Below, piece after piece: positions 1 through 7,714 of a stretch of 64,000 bases of DNA. Within the stretch, counting starts at the first letter, position 1. Each line of letters starts with the position of its first letter. This DNA is from Variovorax sp. CAN15 (GTDB lineage Bacteria; Pseudomonadota; Gammaproteobacteria; Burkholderiales; Burkholderiaceae_C): the NCBI RefSeq assembly GCF_030462475.1, contig NZ_JASMRZ010000001.1, positions 55,860 to 119,859 on the forward strand, written 5' to 3'. The position numbers and the translations under genes are program-made. The notes under the pieces were generated by a model that did no database searches, was not told the DNA's origin, and worked only from the letters and a program-made list of their open reading frames with translations.

Positions 1-674
1 TGGCTGTGCGAATAGCCGCGCTGCGTCGAGTACGCCATGGCCAGCAGGAAGCCCTCGTCGCCACGCGCCAGGTTCTGCAGGCGCGTCGCGCGGTCGGCCG
101 GGAAGCGCAGCGGCGTGCGCGTAAGGTCCACGGGAGCCGGATCGCCGGGCGGCACTTCGTGCGTCTCGATGAGGCCTTCGTGATTCAGCAGATCGACCAC
201 GCGCGGCGTGAAGGCCGGTGCTTCGGCGGTGGATGTCGCGGCGGGCGCATCGCCGATCTGCTGGCCATTGGCCAGCAGCGTGAAGTCGAGCAGACGCTGC
301 GTGTAGTCGTAGGTCGGGCCCAGCACCTGGCCGCCGGGCAGATCCTTGAAGGTGGCCGAGATACGGCGGTCCAGCTGCATGCGCGCGGTATCGAGCGCCA
401 CGCTGGAGCCCAGGCGCGGCAGCGTCGCGCGGTAGGCGCGCAGCAGGAAGATGGCTTCGACCACGTCGCCGGCCGCCTGCTTGATGGCGAGCGCGGCGAG
501 TTCGGGGTCGTACACCGAGCCCTCGGTCATCACGCGGTCGACGGCGAGCCTGAGCTGCTCGCGAATCTGCTGAACCGAGAGTTCGGGCGTGCCTGCGTCG
601 CCGCGGCGCTGCTCGGCGAGCAGCCTGTAGCTGTTGAGGATGGCGGTCTCGCCGCCCTTGACTGCAACGTACAT
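1..674 (-). CDS. phnI: C-P lyase complex subunit PhnI (partial, 3' end beyond the left edge)
   Basis: PhnI is a core subunit of the PhnGHIJ carbon-phosphorus lyase complex in the cytoplasm. It supports transfer of the phosphonate onto ATP-derived ribose before the C-P bond is cleaved by PhnJ. The translated N-terminus starts MYVAVKGGETAI and contains EGSVYDPELAALA, EAIFLLRAYRATLPR and ATFKDLPGGQVLGPTYDYT, all characteristic of PhnI. About 224 codons are visible out of roughly 360 usual for the family. The ATG lies 1 bp past the phnH stop codon, so the genes are co-transcribed and probably translationally coupled. The missing C-terminus and the phnJKLM genes should lie to the left of the window. 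Confidence 0.95.
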   Translation of the reverse strand, partial: MYVAVKGGETAILNSYRLLAEQRRGDAGTPELSVQQIREQLRLAVDRVMTEGSVYDPELAALAIKQAAGDVVEAIFLLRAYRATLPRLGSSVALDTARMQLDRRISATFKDLPGGQVLGPTYDYTQRLLDFTLLANGQQIGDAPAATSTAEAPAFTPRVVDLLNHEGLIETHEVPPGDPAPVDLTRTPLRFPADRATRLQNLARGDEGFLLAMAYSTQRGYSHS

Positions 675-675
675 C

Positions 676-1302
676 TCAAGCCTCCTGTTCGATGCGCGTG
701 GTGCGCGGCAGGCCGACGATCTGCCCCGGCGCGGCCAGGAAGATGTCGACGCCGCGCGGAAAGGCCGCGTGGTTGGCGGCCCACTGCGCGGCGAAGGTCG
801 TCGCGCCGGTGCGCGGCAGGCCGTCGACGGCGATCGACGCGCTTTCGCGGATGCCGGGGCCGCGCAGCGTCCATGCGCCGGAGCCACCTTCATCGAGAGC
901 CGTCACGTCGACCACGCAGGTCGTCGATTGGTCGGGATAGGCATCGCTGCCCTGCGCGAAGCGGTCGAGCTCCGGGCATTCGTCGCCCTGCGCCACCCAT
1001 GCGAACTGCGCGGCCTCGGGCTTGTCGACCAGCACGCAGCCGGTGTGGAAGCGCAGCCAGGCGGCGGCATCGCTGCCTGCGAGGGAGGGAGAGAGCCACA
1101 GCGTGCAATCGGGGTCGAGCAATGCGAGCAGCAGCGCGGCGGAAGCGGGATGGCCGCGCGACGGTGTCTGCGCGTCGTGCGCCAGGGTGACCACGCGGCC
1201 GGGATGCGAGAGCGCATGCAGCGCGGCGCGAAAAGCCGATTGGCTGCCGATAGCCGCGTCGGAGAAGCCGGCGCCGAGCGTGGAGAGATCGAGTGTGGTC
1301 AT
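676..1302 (-). CDS. phnH: C-P lyase complex subunit PhnH
   Basis: PhnH is the small PLP-transferase-fold subunit of the PhnGHIJ core complex needed for phosphonate catabolism. The 208-residue product has the expected length and typical stretches such as SQSAFRAALHALSHPG near the N-terminus and GPGI followed by FPRGVDIF near the C-terminus. The start is the ATG at 1302, which overlaps the phnG stop by 4 bp (ATGA). The same frame stays open further upstream, but that part runs antisense-like through phnG and has no family similarity. Together with phnG and phnI it forms a tight operon. Confidence 0.95.
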   Translation of the reverse strand: MTTLDLSTLGAGFSDAAIGSQSAFRAALHALSHPGRVVTLAHDAQTPSRGHPASAALLLALLDPDCTLWLSPSLAGSDAAAWLRFHTGCVLVDKPEAAQFAWVAQGDECPELDRFAQGSDAYPDQSTTCVVDVTALDEGGSGAWTLRGPGIRESASIAVDGLPRTGATTFAAQWAANHAAFPRGVDIFLAAPGQIVGLPRTTRIEQEA

Positions 1303-1802
1303 TCGGCGTCGTCCTCGCCTTCGGTGTCGCCGGATTCGCGCGCGACGGTGAAGAATTCGACCTTGCTGCTCTGCGCACTGGCCTGGCGCTTCGCACGCCG
1401 CAGTTCGAGATGGCTGCGCACGGGTGCGAGCAATTGCGCGTCCAGTGCCGGCTGTTGTGCCGGGTCCTGCAGCAGTGCGTCGGCCACGGCAGCCAGTTGC
1501 GCATGGCGATGCGAGCGGCCCATGACGTAGGCGACGCCGACCGGGGAGCCAGCCTCGCCGAGGCGCAGTGCGCAGCGCGTGACCGTGACTTCGCCGAGGT
1601 TGAAGCGCTCGCCCGAGCCGCCCGCGCGGCCCTGCACCATCACGAGGCCGGTCTCCGGCGCGCGCAGCCAGTGTGGCGTACCCTGCGCGTGTACACCGAG
1701 CGCAGGCTCCAGCAGCTCCAGCGGAGCCCGCGCCAGCATGGCCATCCACTGGGCACGATCCAGCGGGCGCCCGGGCGGTTCCGTGTCAAAAGCATGAAAC
1801 AT
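1299..1802 (-). CDS. phnG: C-P lyase complex subunit PhnG
   Basis: PhnG is a subunit of the PhnGHIJ C-P lyase core. The 167-residue protein includes RAQWMAMLARAP near the N-terminus, TGLVMVQGRAGGSGERFNLG in the middle and EVTVTRCALRL, all diagnostic for PhnG. Its acidic tail (SGDTEGEDDAE) is longer than in the E. coli protein. It is the first gene of the minus-strand phn operon. A palindrome resembling a PhnF operator lies about 20 bp upstream of its ATG, so this operon is probably repressed by the divergently encoded PhnF. Confidence 0.95.
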   Translation of the reverse strand: MFHAFDTEPPGRPLDRAQWMAMLARAPLELLEPALGVHAQGTPHWLRAPETGLVMVQGRAGGSGERFNLGEVTVTRCALRLGEAGSPVGVAYVMGRSHRHAQLAAVADALLQDPAQQPALDAQLLAPVRSHLELRRAKRQASAQSSKVEFFTVARESGDTEGEDDAE

Positions 1803-1821
1803 GTAAGTGATACTCTCAAAG

Positions 1822-1833
1822 TTGTATAGACAA
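1822..1833. promoter_or_regulatory. Candidate PhnF operator (TTGTATAGACAA)
   Basis: This 12-bp imperfect palindrome, TTGTATAGACAA, sits in the 75-bp gap between the divergent phnG and phnF starts. From memory, the GntR/HutC-family regulator PhnF of mycobacteria binds a TGGTATAGACCA-type inverted repeat, which this closely resembles. Its position would let PhnF control both directions. It was found by eye; binding is inferred. Confidence 0.6.
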
Positions 1834-1877
1834 ATTCGACAACCGGCGCGAGCTTAGAGAGCGCTCAAGACGACTTC

Positions 1878-2633
1878 ATGACAAGCACGACAAGTTCTTC
1901 CGCATCGCTTCCAGCCCGACCCGCACGCGACAGCTTCTGGACCCGCATCGCAGCCGACATCGCCGATGCGATCGCGCGCGGCGTCTATCCCCCGGGGCAG
2001 CGCCTTCCTCCCGAGCACGCGCTGGCCGAGCAATACGGCGTCAACCGCCACACCATCCGCCGCTCGCTGGCGGACCTCACGAGCCAGGGCCTGCTGCGCG
2101 TGACGCAGGGCAGCGGCACCTATGTCGAGGAATTCGCGATGGACCTCGCGCTGGTCAAACGCCCGCGCCACCACCAGCGCATGGCGCTGGCCGGCCTGCG
2201 CGGCGCGCTGAGCGTGGTGGCCGCGAGCACGGTACGCGCCACCGCCGCGCAGGCACGCGCGCTGGACGTGGCGGCGCGCAGCACGCTGCTGTGCCTGAAC
2301 GTGATCGGCGATGCCGAAGGGCAGCCGCTGCATTTCAGCGAGCGCTTCTTCCCGCTGCCGCGCTTCGCGACGCTCGAGGAGGTGGTGCGCGAGACCGGCT
2401 CCATCACCGCAGCTTTCGAGGCCCACGGCGTGGACGACTACACGCGGCGCGACAGCCGCATCGCTGCGCAGATGCCCGAGCCCGTGGTGGCGGCCCATCT
2501 GCGCCAGCCGGTTAGCCGGCCGGTGCTCTTCGTCGAGAGCGTCAACATCGACACCGCCGCGGTGCCCATCGAATACGCCCGCACCTGGTTCGCCGGGGAC
2601 CGCATCTCGCTGACGGTGACCCACGATGAGTGA
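1878..2633 (+). CDS. phnF: Phosphonate-metabolism GntR/HutC-family regulator PhnF
   Basis: This is a 251-residue transcription factor with an N-terminal winged helix (residues about 15-85, including PPGQRLPPEHALAEQYGVNR) and a C-terminal UTRA ligand-binding domain (about 100-245). HutC-type regulators with this layout repress phosphonate genes in many proteobacteria. It is divergent from phnGHI and overlaps the next gene by 8 bp, so it heads an operon with the DUF1045 gene and phnN. A role as a ligand-responsive repressor is inferred from family and position. Confidence 0.92.
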   Translation: MTSTTSSSASLPARPARDSFWTRIAADIADAIARGVYPPGQRLPPEHALAEQYGVNRHTIRRSLADLTSQGLLRVTQGSGTYVEEFAMDLALVKRPRHHQRMALAGLRGALSVVAASTVRATAAQARALDVAARSTLLCLNVIGDAEGQPLHFSERFFPLPRFATLEEVVRETGSITAAFEAHGVDDYTRRDSRIAAQMPEPVVAAHLRQPVSRPVLFVESVNIDTAAVPIEYARTWFAGDRISLTVTHDE

Positions 2634-3339
2634 GCACCATCGCTACGCCGCCTACTTCGCACCGCCGGTCGAAAGCGCGTGGTGGGAGGCCGGCAGTCGC
2701 TGGCTCGGTCGATGCGCCGCAAGCGGACGCACATGGCCGCTGCCCGCCATCGAAGGAGTACCTGGCGAGCTGCAGCAGAAGCTCACCGCCGCACCCCGGC
2801 GCTACGGCTGGCACGCCACGCTCGCGGCGCCCTTGGTGCTGAAGCCTCAGTTCAGCGAGGCGGACCTTCGCGCCGGCATGCAGGCGCTCTGCCGCACGCT
2901 GCAGCCCTTCGATATGCCCGCGCTGGAAGTCGCGCTGCTCGGCGATTTCCTCGCACTCGTGCCCACCCGCCCCGACGCATCGCTGCGCGCGGCAGCCGAT
3001 GCCTGCGTGATGCAGCTGCACCCTTTTGCCGAGCCTCTCCCGCCTTCGGAACTCCAGCGCCGCCGCGCGGCCGGGCTCACACCCGAGGAAGACGCGCTGC
3101 TGCTGCGCTGGGGCTACCCGTTCGTGATGGACCGCTTCCGCTTCCACATGTCGCTGACCGGCTCGCTGCGCGGCGTCGAGCCGGGCATGGTGGCGGCCTT
3201 GCAGGCGGCGGCACGGCAGCACTTCGCGCCACTGCTGTCGTCATCGGCGCCCTTGCGCTTCGAGGCCGTCAGCCTCTTCGCCGAACCCTCGCCCGGCGCC
3301 GACTTCGTATGCCTCGCGCAGATGGAGCTGGGCCGATGA
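2626..3339 (+). CDS. DUF1045 phosphonate-metabolism protein, 2H-phosphoesterase fold
   Basis: This 237-residue protein belongs to the DUF1045 family that travels with C-P lyase genes. Two motifs spaced as in 2H phosphoesterases are visible: HATL within YGWHATLAAP (about residues 64-67) and HMSL within FRFHMSLTG (about residues 174-177). 2H enzymes open cyclic or 2',5' phosphodiesters, so a role on the cyclic ribose phosphate intermediate of the C-P lyase pathway is plausible but not shown by the sequence. It overlaps phnF by 8 bp and phnN by 4 bp (ATGA), pointing to coupled translation. No phnP gene is visible in the window. Confidence 0.88.
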   Translation: MSEHHRYAAYFAPPVESAWWEAGSRWLGRCAASGRTWPLPAIEGVPGELQQKLTAAPRRYGWHATLAAPLVLKPQFSEADLRAGMQALCRTLQPFDMPALEVALLGDFLALVPTRPDASLRAAADACVMQLHPFAEPLPPSELQRRRAAGLTPEEDALLLRWGYPFVMDRFRFHMSLTGSLRGVEPGMVAALQAAARQHFAPLLSSSAPLRFEAVSLFAEPSPGADFVCLAQMELGR

Positions 3340-3935
3340 CCGGCCGCCTCGTTTACGTGGCCGGGCCTTCCGGTGCCGGCAAGGACAGCCTGCTCGGCTG
3401 GCTGAAGAACCATCTCCCGCACGATGCACCCGTCGCCTTCGCGCGCCGCACCATCACGCGCCCTGCGGCTGCAGGCGGCGAACAGCACGACAGCATCGAC
3501 CGGCGCGGCTTCCAGCGGCTGCGCGAAGCCGGCATCTTCGGGCTCGAGTGGGAAGCCAACGGGCTGTGCTACGGCGTGCGCCACACCGAGCTGACGCCGC
3601 CGAGCGATGGCGGCACCGTCATCGTCAACGGATCGCGCGCCTACCTGCCGGAGGCCGCGCGGCGCTTTCCGAAGATGACGGTCGTGCATGTCACGGCCAG
3701 CGTCGAGACGCTGCGCCGCCGCTTGACTGCGCGCGGCCGCGAATCCGCCGAGATGGTGGAGGCACGCGTGCGGCGCGCGCTCGATTTCCGCATTCCGCCG
3801 GGGCTGGCCGCCATCGAGATTCACAACGAGGATGTTCTCGCGGACGCTGGCGCGCGGCTGCTCCAGGCGCTGCGCCTGCCGCACCGGGAACGGCATCCAG
3901 TGGCGCAGCCCTTATGCTCTCACCCCCATGGGTGA
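3336..3935 (+). CDS. phnN: Ribose 1,5-bisphosphokinase PhnN
   Basis: PhnN phosphorylates ribose 1,5-bisphosphate to PRPP, the last step of recycling the ribose carrier used by C-P lyase. The 199-residue protein has a P-loop GPSGAGKDSLL at residues about 9-19 and the guanylate-kinase-like layout of PhnN, including FARRTITRPA. The start ATG overlaps the DUF1045 stop, and the 3' end overlaps the ATG of thiL by 8 bp. The thiamine kinase gene may therefore be read from the phn transcript. Confidence 0.93.
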   Translation: MTGRLVYVAGPSGAGKDSLLGWLKNHLPHDAPVAFARRTITRPAAAGGEQHDSIDRRGFQRLREAGIFGLEWEANGLCYGVRHTELTPPSDGGTVIVNGSRAYLPEAARRFPKMTVVHVTASVETLRRRLTARGRESAEMVEARVRRALDFRIPPGLAAIEIHNEDVLADAGARLLQALRLPHRERHPVAQPLCSHPHG

Positions 3936-4884
3936 ATTCGACCTGATCGCACGCTATTTCAAGCGCCCCGCCACGCGCTCCCCGCTGGGCGTGGGCGACG
4001 ACTGCGCACTGCTCGCGCCGGCTGCAGGCATGCAGCTGGCCGTTTCTTCCGACATGCTGGTCGAGGGGCGGCACTTTCTTTCAACCGTCGATCCGGCCCG
4101 GCTGGGCCACAAGGCTCTGGCGGTGAACCTCAGCGACCTGGCGGCCTGCGGCGCGAAGCCGCTGGCCTTCACGCTGGCGCTTGCGCTGCCCGGCGTGGAC
4201 GAGCCCTGGCTCGAAGGCTTCTCGCGCGGCCTGCTCGCGCTGGCCGATGCCCACGGCTGCGAGCTGGTGGGCGGCGACACCACGCGCGGCCCGCTCAACA
4301 TCTGCATCACGGTCTTCGGCGAAGTGCCGGCCGGCGCGGCGCTGCTGCGTTCGGGCGCGCGCGCGGGCGACGACATCTGGGTGAGCGGCACGCTTGGCGA
4401 TGCGCGGCTGGCGCTCGAAGTGTTCCGCGGCACGGTCTCGCTGCGCGCCGAGGCCTTCGAATCGGCGCGCGAACGCATGGAACAGCCCACGCCGCGCGTG
4501 GCGCTCGGGCAGGCCCTGCGCGGCATCGCCACCTCGGCGGTGGACGTGAGCGACGGGCTGATCGGCGACCTGGGCCACATCCTCGCCTCCAGCACCGTGG
4601 GCGCCACGCTCGACGCCGACGCGGCCACCGCGCTGATCTCCGTCGACACCGGCAGCCTGGGCCGCGAAGCGCTGCGCACCTGCGCGCTCTCGGGCGGCGA
4701 CGACTACGAGCTGGTGTTCACCGCGCCCGCCCCGGCACGCGAGGCGGTCATGCAGGCCGGCCTGAGCAGCGCCACGCGCGTCACGCGCATCGGCCGCATC
4801 GAGGCCGACGCCGGCCTGCGCATCGTCGACGCCACCGGCGCGCCGGTGTCACAGCGCTTCGGCTCGTTCGACCACTTCGTCTGA
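3928..4884 (+). CDS. thiL: Thiamine-monophosphate kinase ThiL
   Basis: ThiL phosphorylates thiamine monophosphate to the active cofactor thiamine diphosphate. The 318-residue product begins MGEFDLIARYF and carries the nucleotide and metal-binding motifs GVGDDCALLAP and SSDMLVEGRHF, then GGDTTRG and SGGDDYELVF, all typical of the family. The ATG at 3928 is chosen because family proteins begin with this GEFDLI stretch; the longer frame from 3832 only adds sequence read through phnN. In betaproteobacteria thiL commonly precedes pgpA and pncC; here those genes lie 6 kb away. Confidence 0.95.
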   Translation: MGEFDLIARYFKRPATRSPLGVGDDCALLAPAAGMQLAVSSDMLVEGRHFLSTVDPARLGHKALAVNLSDLAACGAKPLAFTLALALPGVDEPWLEGFSRGLLALADAHGCELVGGDTTRGPLNICITVFGEVPAGAALLRSGARAGDDIWVSGTLGDARLALEVFRGTVSLRAEAFESARERMEQPTPRVALGQALRGIATSAVDVSDGLIGDLGHILASSTVGATLDADAATALISVDTGSLGREALRTCALSGGDDYELVFTAPAPAREAVMQAGLSSATRVTRIGRIEADAGLRIVDATGAPVSQRFGSFDHFV

Positions 4885-4916
4885 AGCCAGGCCGCCGCGC
4901 GGCCACGCGGCTGCGG

Positions 4917-5627
4917 TCAGGAGCCCCTGACCACCGCCTGCATCTTCTGCTGGGCGGCATTGATGGCGGCCGACTGGCCGTTGAGCTGCTGCAGCATCTT
5001 GTTGAGCTCGGCCTGCACCACCGGGTCTGTCACCGCGACGCTGCTGCCCGAGACCTGGATCTTCGACTTGTTCTTCTCCATGAAGTCGCCGATGGCCAGC
5101 GCGCTGTCGAACACGGTGTCGAGCGCGGGGAACACTTCCTTGAAGGTGGCGGACGGCGTGGTCACGGTCTTCTCGTAGGCCTTGTCGTAGACCTGCTTCA
5201 GGTCGTCGGGCTGCTTGAGCTGCGCGTGCGCGGCGTCGGCCTTGGCGGACTGCTGGTCGAGCGCGGTGCGCAGGCCGGTGAGGCCATCCTTTGCAGCCTT
5301 GAGATCGTCGCGGCGCGCGGGCAGGTCGGCAATGGAACGCAGCGCGCCCTTGGCCATGATCTGCGTCATGGGCTGGCTCACCGACTTGTTCATGCCCTCG
5401 TTGAAATCGGTGATCACCGCGTAGTGCTGCGCGTAGTCGCCGAACGAAGCCTTCTCTTCGGCCGTGGGCACCGGCACGCGCAGACCGGGCTTGTCGAGCA
5501 CGCGGGTCTGCAGGAAGGAGATGAAGGCCTTGCGCTGCTCGGCCTCCTTGTTGCCGCAGGCCACCAGCGCGAGGCTGAAGGCGACGAGGAGCGACATGGC
5601 CCCGAGACGTCGAATGAAAGTTCTCAT
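4917..5627 (-). CDS. DUF3053-family lipoprotein
   Basis: This is a 236-residue predicted lipoprotein with a signal peptide and lipobox (LVAC at about residues 20-23). The body is rich in charged helices (QRKAFISFLQTRVLDKPG, AALDQQSAKADAAHAQLKQ) and resembles the DUF3053/YiaF family, whose function is unknown. The ATG at 5627 is preceded by GGAGGG at good spacing; a TTG two codons upstream is less likely. The gene stands alone on the minus strand between thiL and the LysR gene. Confidence 0.8.
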   Translation of the reverse strand: MRTFIRRLGAMSLLVAFSLALVACGNKEAEQRKAFISFLQTRVLDKPGLRVPVPTAEEKASFGDYAQHYAVITDFNEGMNKSVSQPMTQIMAKGALRSIADLPARRDDLKAAKDGLTGLRTALDQQSAKADAAHAQLKQPDDLKQVYDKAYEKTVTTPSATFKEVFPALDTVFDSALAIGDFMEKNKSKIQVSGSSVAVTDPVVQAELNKMLQQLNGQSAAINAAQQKMQAVVRGS

Positions 5628-5659
5628 GGCCAAGGCCCTCCGTTGTTGTGCGGAAAAAA

Positions 5660-6556
5660 TTATAGGGAGCGCTTCAGCGCGTCGATGAAGGCGCGCGCGG
5701 CGGCCGAGAGCGAGTGGCCGCGCTTGGTGACGATGGAGATGTCGCGCGCCACGCGCGGCGAGCTCAGCACCTTGATGACCAGCGACGGGTCGGCCTGCGC
5801 GCGCGCGAAGGCCGAGGGCATGATCGACGCGCCCATGCCCACGGCCGTCATCCAGAGCGCCGTGGAGAGGAACGACACCTCGTTGACCACGTCGAGCGCC
5901 ACGCCCGCCTCGGCGGCGGTGCCGTCGATGAGCGGCCGCACGCCGTAGCCCGGGCGCACGGTGATGAGGGGATGGCCCGCCAGGTCGCTCCAGCGCACCA
6001 CGCGGGCCTTGGCCAGCGGATGGTCTTCGCGGCAGACCAGGGCGAGGTGGTCGCGCATGAGGCGCTGCACCTCGACCTCGGCGCCGGGCCGCTCGGGCGT
6101 GCCGATGCCGAAGTCCACATGCTCGCCGATGATGCGCGAGATGAACTGGTCGGGCGCGCAGTCGTTCACCAGCACGCGCACGCCGGGATGCTGCTCGTTG
6201 AACGAGCGCATCGCGTCGGGCAGCAGGAAGGCGGCGAGCGTGGGCGTGATGGCGAGCGTGACGCGGCCGCGCTCGAGCGTGGCGAGTTCGCGGAAGTCGT
6301 TCGACAGCGAATCCACGTCGCGCAGGATGCGCTCGACCGTCACCATCATCTGCTCGGCCGCCGCCGTGGCCTTCAGCGAACGCGTGGTGCGGTCGAACAA
6401 GCGCGTGTCCAGCCCCTCCTCGAGCTGGCGGATCAGCATGCTCACCGCCGACTGCGTGACGAACAGCCGCTGCGCCGCCGCGCTGAGCTTCTTCAGCTGG
6501 TACACCGCGAGGAACGCGCGCAGCTGGCGGATCGTAGGACTGAAGTTCGCATTCAT
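5660..6556 (-). CDS. LysR-family transcriptional regulator
   Basis: This 298-residue protein has the N-terminal winged helix-turn-helix of LysR regulators (about residues 5-62, with LSAAAQRLFVTQSAVSMLIR) and a C-terminal substrate-binding effector domain. It is divergent from the Bug receptor and FAD hydroxylase genes, so it probably controls their expression in response to an aromatic or carboxylate substrate. The ATG at 6556 is preferred over a TTG two codons upstream. An AT-rich inverted repeat lies 14 bp upstream of this start. Confidence 0.92.
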   Translation of the reverse strand: MNANFSPTIRQLRAFLAVYQLKKLSAAAQRLFVTQSAVSMLIRQLEEGLDTRLFDRTTRSLKATAAAEQMMVTVERILRDVDSLSNDFRELATLERGRVTLAITPTLAAFLLPDAMRSFNEQHPGVRVLVNDCAPDQFISRIIGEHVDFGIGTPERPGAEVEVQRLMRDHLALVCREDHPLAKARVVRWSDLAGHPLITVRPGYGVRPLIDGTAAEAGVALDVVNEVSFLSTALWMTAVGMGASIMPSAFARAQADPSLVIKVLSSPRVARDISIVTKRGHSLSAAARAFIDALKRSL

Positions 6557-6569
6557 CAGCAAATATGAT

Positions 6570-6583
6570 ATTTCATTAGAAAT
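6570..6583. promoter_or_regulatory. AT-rich inverted repeat, candidate LysR box
   Basis: The sequence ATTTC-ATTA-GAAAT is a perfect 5-4-5 inverted repeat in the 97-bp gap between the LysR gene and the Bug receptor gene. The stretch is conspicuously AT-rich against the 68% GC background. Its place next to the regulator start suits autoregulation and divergent activation, but binding is inferred. Confidence 0.45.
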
Positions 6584-6653
6584 TTCTTGATTTACGAATG
6601 AATCCGGCCATCGTTCAATCGTCCGAAAGACGCATTACATCCAAGGAGACCCG

Positions 6654-7685
6654 ATGGCCGCTGCACCTCTTGCACCCGGGAAGAGTGCGCTCCGCCGACG
6701 GCTGCTGCTCACCGCGGCGGGTGCGGCACTGACCGGCGGCAGGAGCTTCGCGCAGGCGCTTGCGTCGCCGCCGCAGGCCGCTGGCGACTTCCCGAACAGG
6801 CCCATCCGCCTCGTCGTGACCTTCCCGCCCGGCGGCAGCGCCGACGCGGTAATGCGCCTGCTGGTGCCGCGCCTCAACGACAAGCTGGGCCAGCCGGTGG
6901 TGATCGACAACAAGCCGGGCGCGGGCGGCAACGTGGGGCTCTCGCTGGTGGCCAAGGCGCCGGCCGACGGCTACACGCTGGGGCTGGGCGCTGCGGGCGC
7001 GCTGGCGGCCAACGTGAGCCTCTATGCGCAGATGCCCTTCGATCCGGTGAAGGACTTCAAGCCCGTGGGCATGGTCGCGGCCACGCCCTTCGTGATCGTG
7101 GGACACCCGTCGATCGCGGCGCGCACGCAGCGCGAGCTGATCGCGCTGGCGAAGGCGAGCCCCGGCACGCTGTCGATCGGCCATGGCGGCAACGGCACCG
7201 CCATGCATCTTTCGGCGGCGCTCTTCGCGCAGATGGCCGACGTGAAGTTCGTCGAGGTGCCCTACCGCGGCTCGGGCCCGGCGGCGCTCGATGCCATTGC
7301 GGGACAGATTCCACTCGCGCTGGTCGACCTGCCCGCCTCGCTGCAGCAGATCAAGGCCGGCAAGCTGATCGCCTTCTCCGTGACCAGCGCGCAGCGCGTG
7401 CCGATGCTGCCCGAGGTGCCCACGGTGGCCGAGGCCGGCCTGCCCGGCTACGACTCCACCGGCTGGTTCGGCGTGGTCGCGCCCGCCGGCACGCCGGCGC
7501 CCATCGTCGCGCGGCTGAATGCCGAGATCAACGCGGCGCTGGGCGACGAGCAGATCAAGGCCACGATGCGCAACCTCGGCGCCGAACCTTCGCCGACCTC
7601 GCCCGAAGCCTTCGAGGCGTACATCCGATCCGAGACGAAGAAGTGGGCGCAGGTGATCCAGACCGCCCGCATCCGGCTCGACTGA
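6654..7685 (+). CDS. Bug/TctC-family periplasmic solute receptor
   Basis: This 343-residue protein has an arginine-rich export signal (LRRRLLLTAAGAALTGG) and the Bug family hallmarks PNRPIRLVVTFPPGGSAD, GQPVVIDNKPGAGG and GGNGTAMHL. Such receptors bind carboxylates or aromatic acids in the periplasm, often for tripartite TctAB transporters. No tctA or tctB is present in the window. A good ribosome binding site (AAGGAGAC) precedes the ATG. It lies 29 bp upstream of an FAD hydroxylase, so it probably captures that enzyme's aromatic substrate. Confidence 0.93.
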   Translation: MAAAPLAPGKSALRRRLLLTAAGAALTGGRSFAQALASPPQAAGDFPNRPIRLVVTFPPGGSADAVMRLLVPRLNDKLGQPVVIDNKPGAGGNVGLSLVAKAPADGYTLGLGAAGALAANVSLYAQMPFDPVKDFKPVGMVAATPFVIVGHPSIAARTQRELIALAKASPGTLSIGHGGNGTAMHLSAALFAQMADVKFVEVPYRGSGPAALDAIAGQIPLALVDLPASLQQIKAGKLIAFSVTSAQRVPMLPEVPTVAEAGLPGYDSTGWFGVVAPAGTPAPIVARLNAEINAALGDEQIKATMRNLGAEPSPTSPEAFEAYIRSETKKWAQVIQTARIRLD

Positions 7686-7714
7686 CCTGCGACGACAGCT
7701 CTCCCCGCCAGAAC

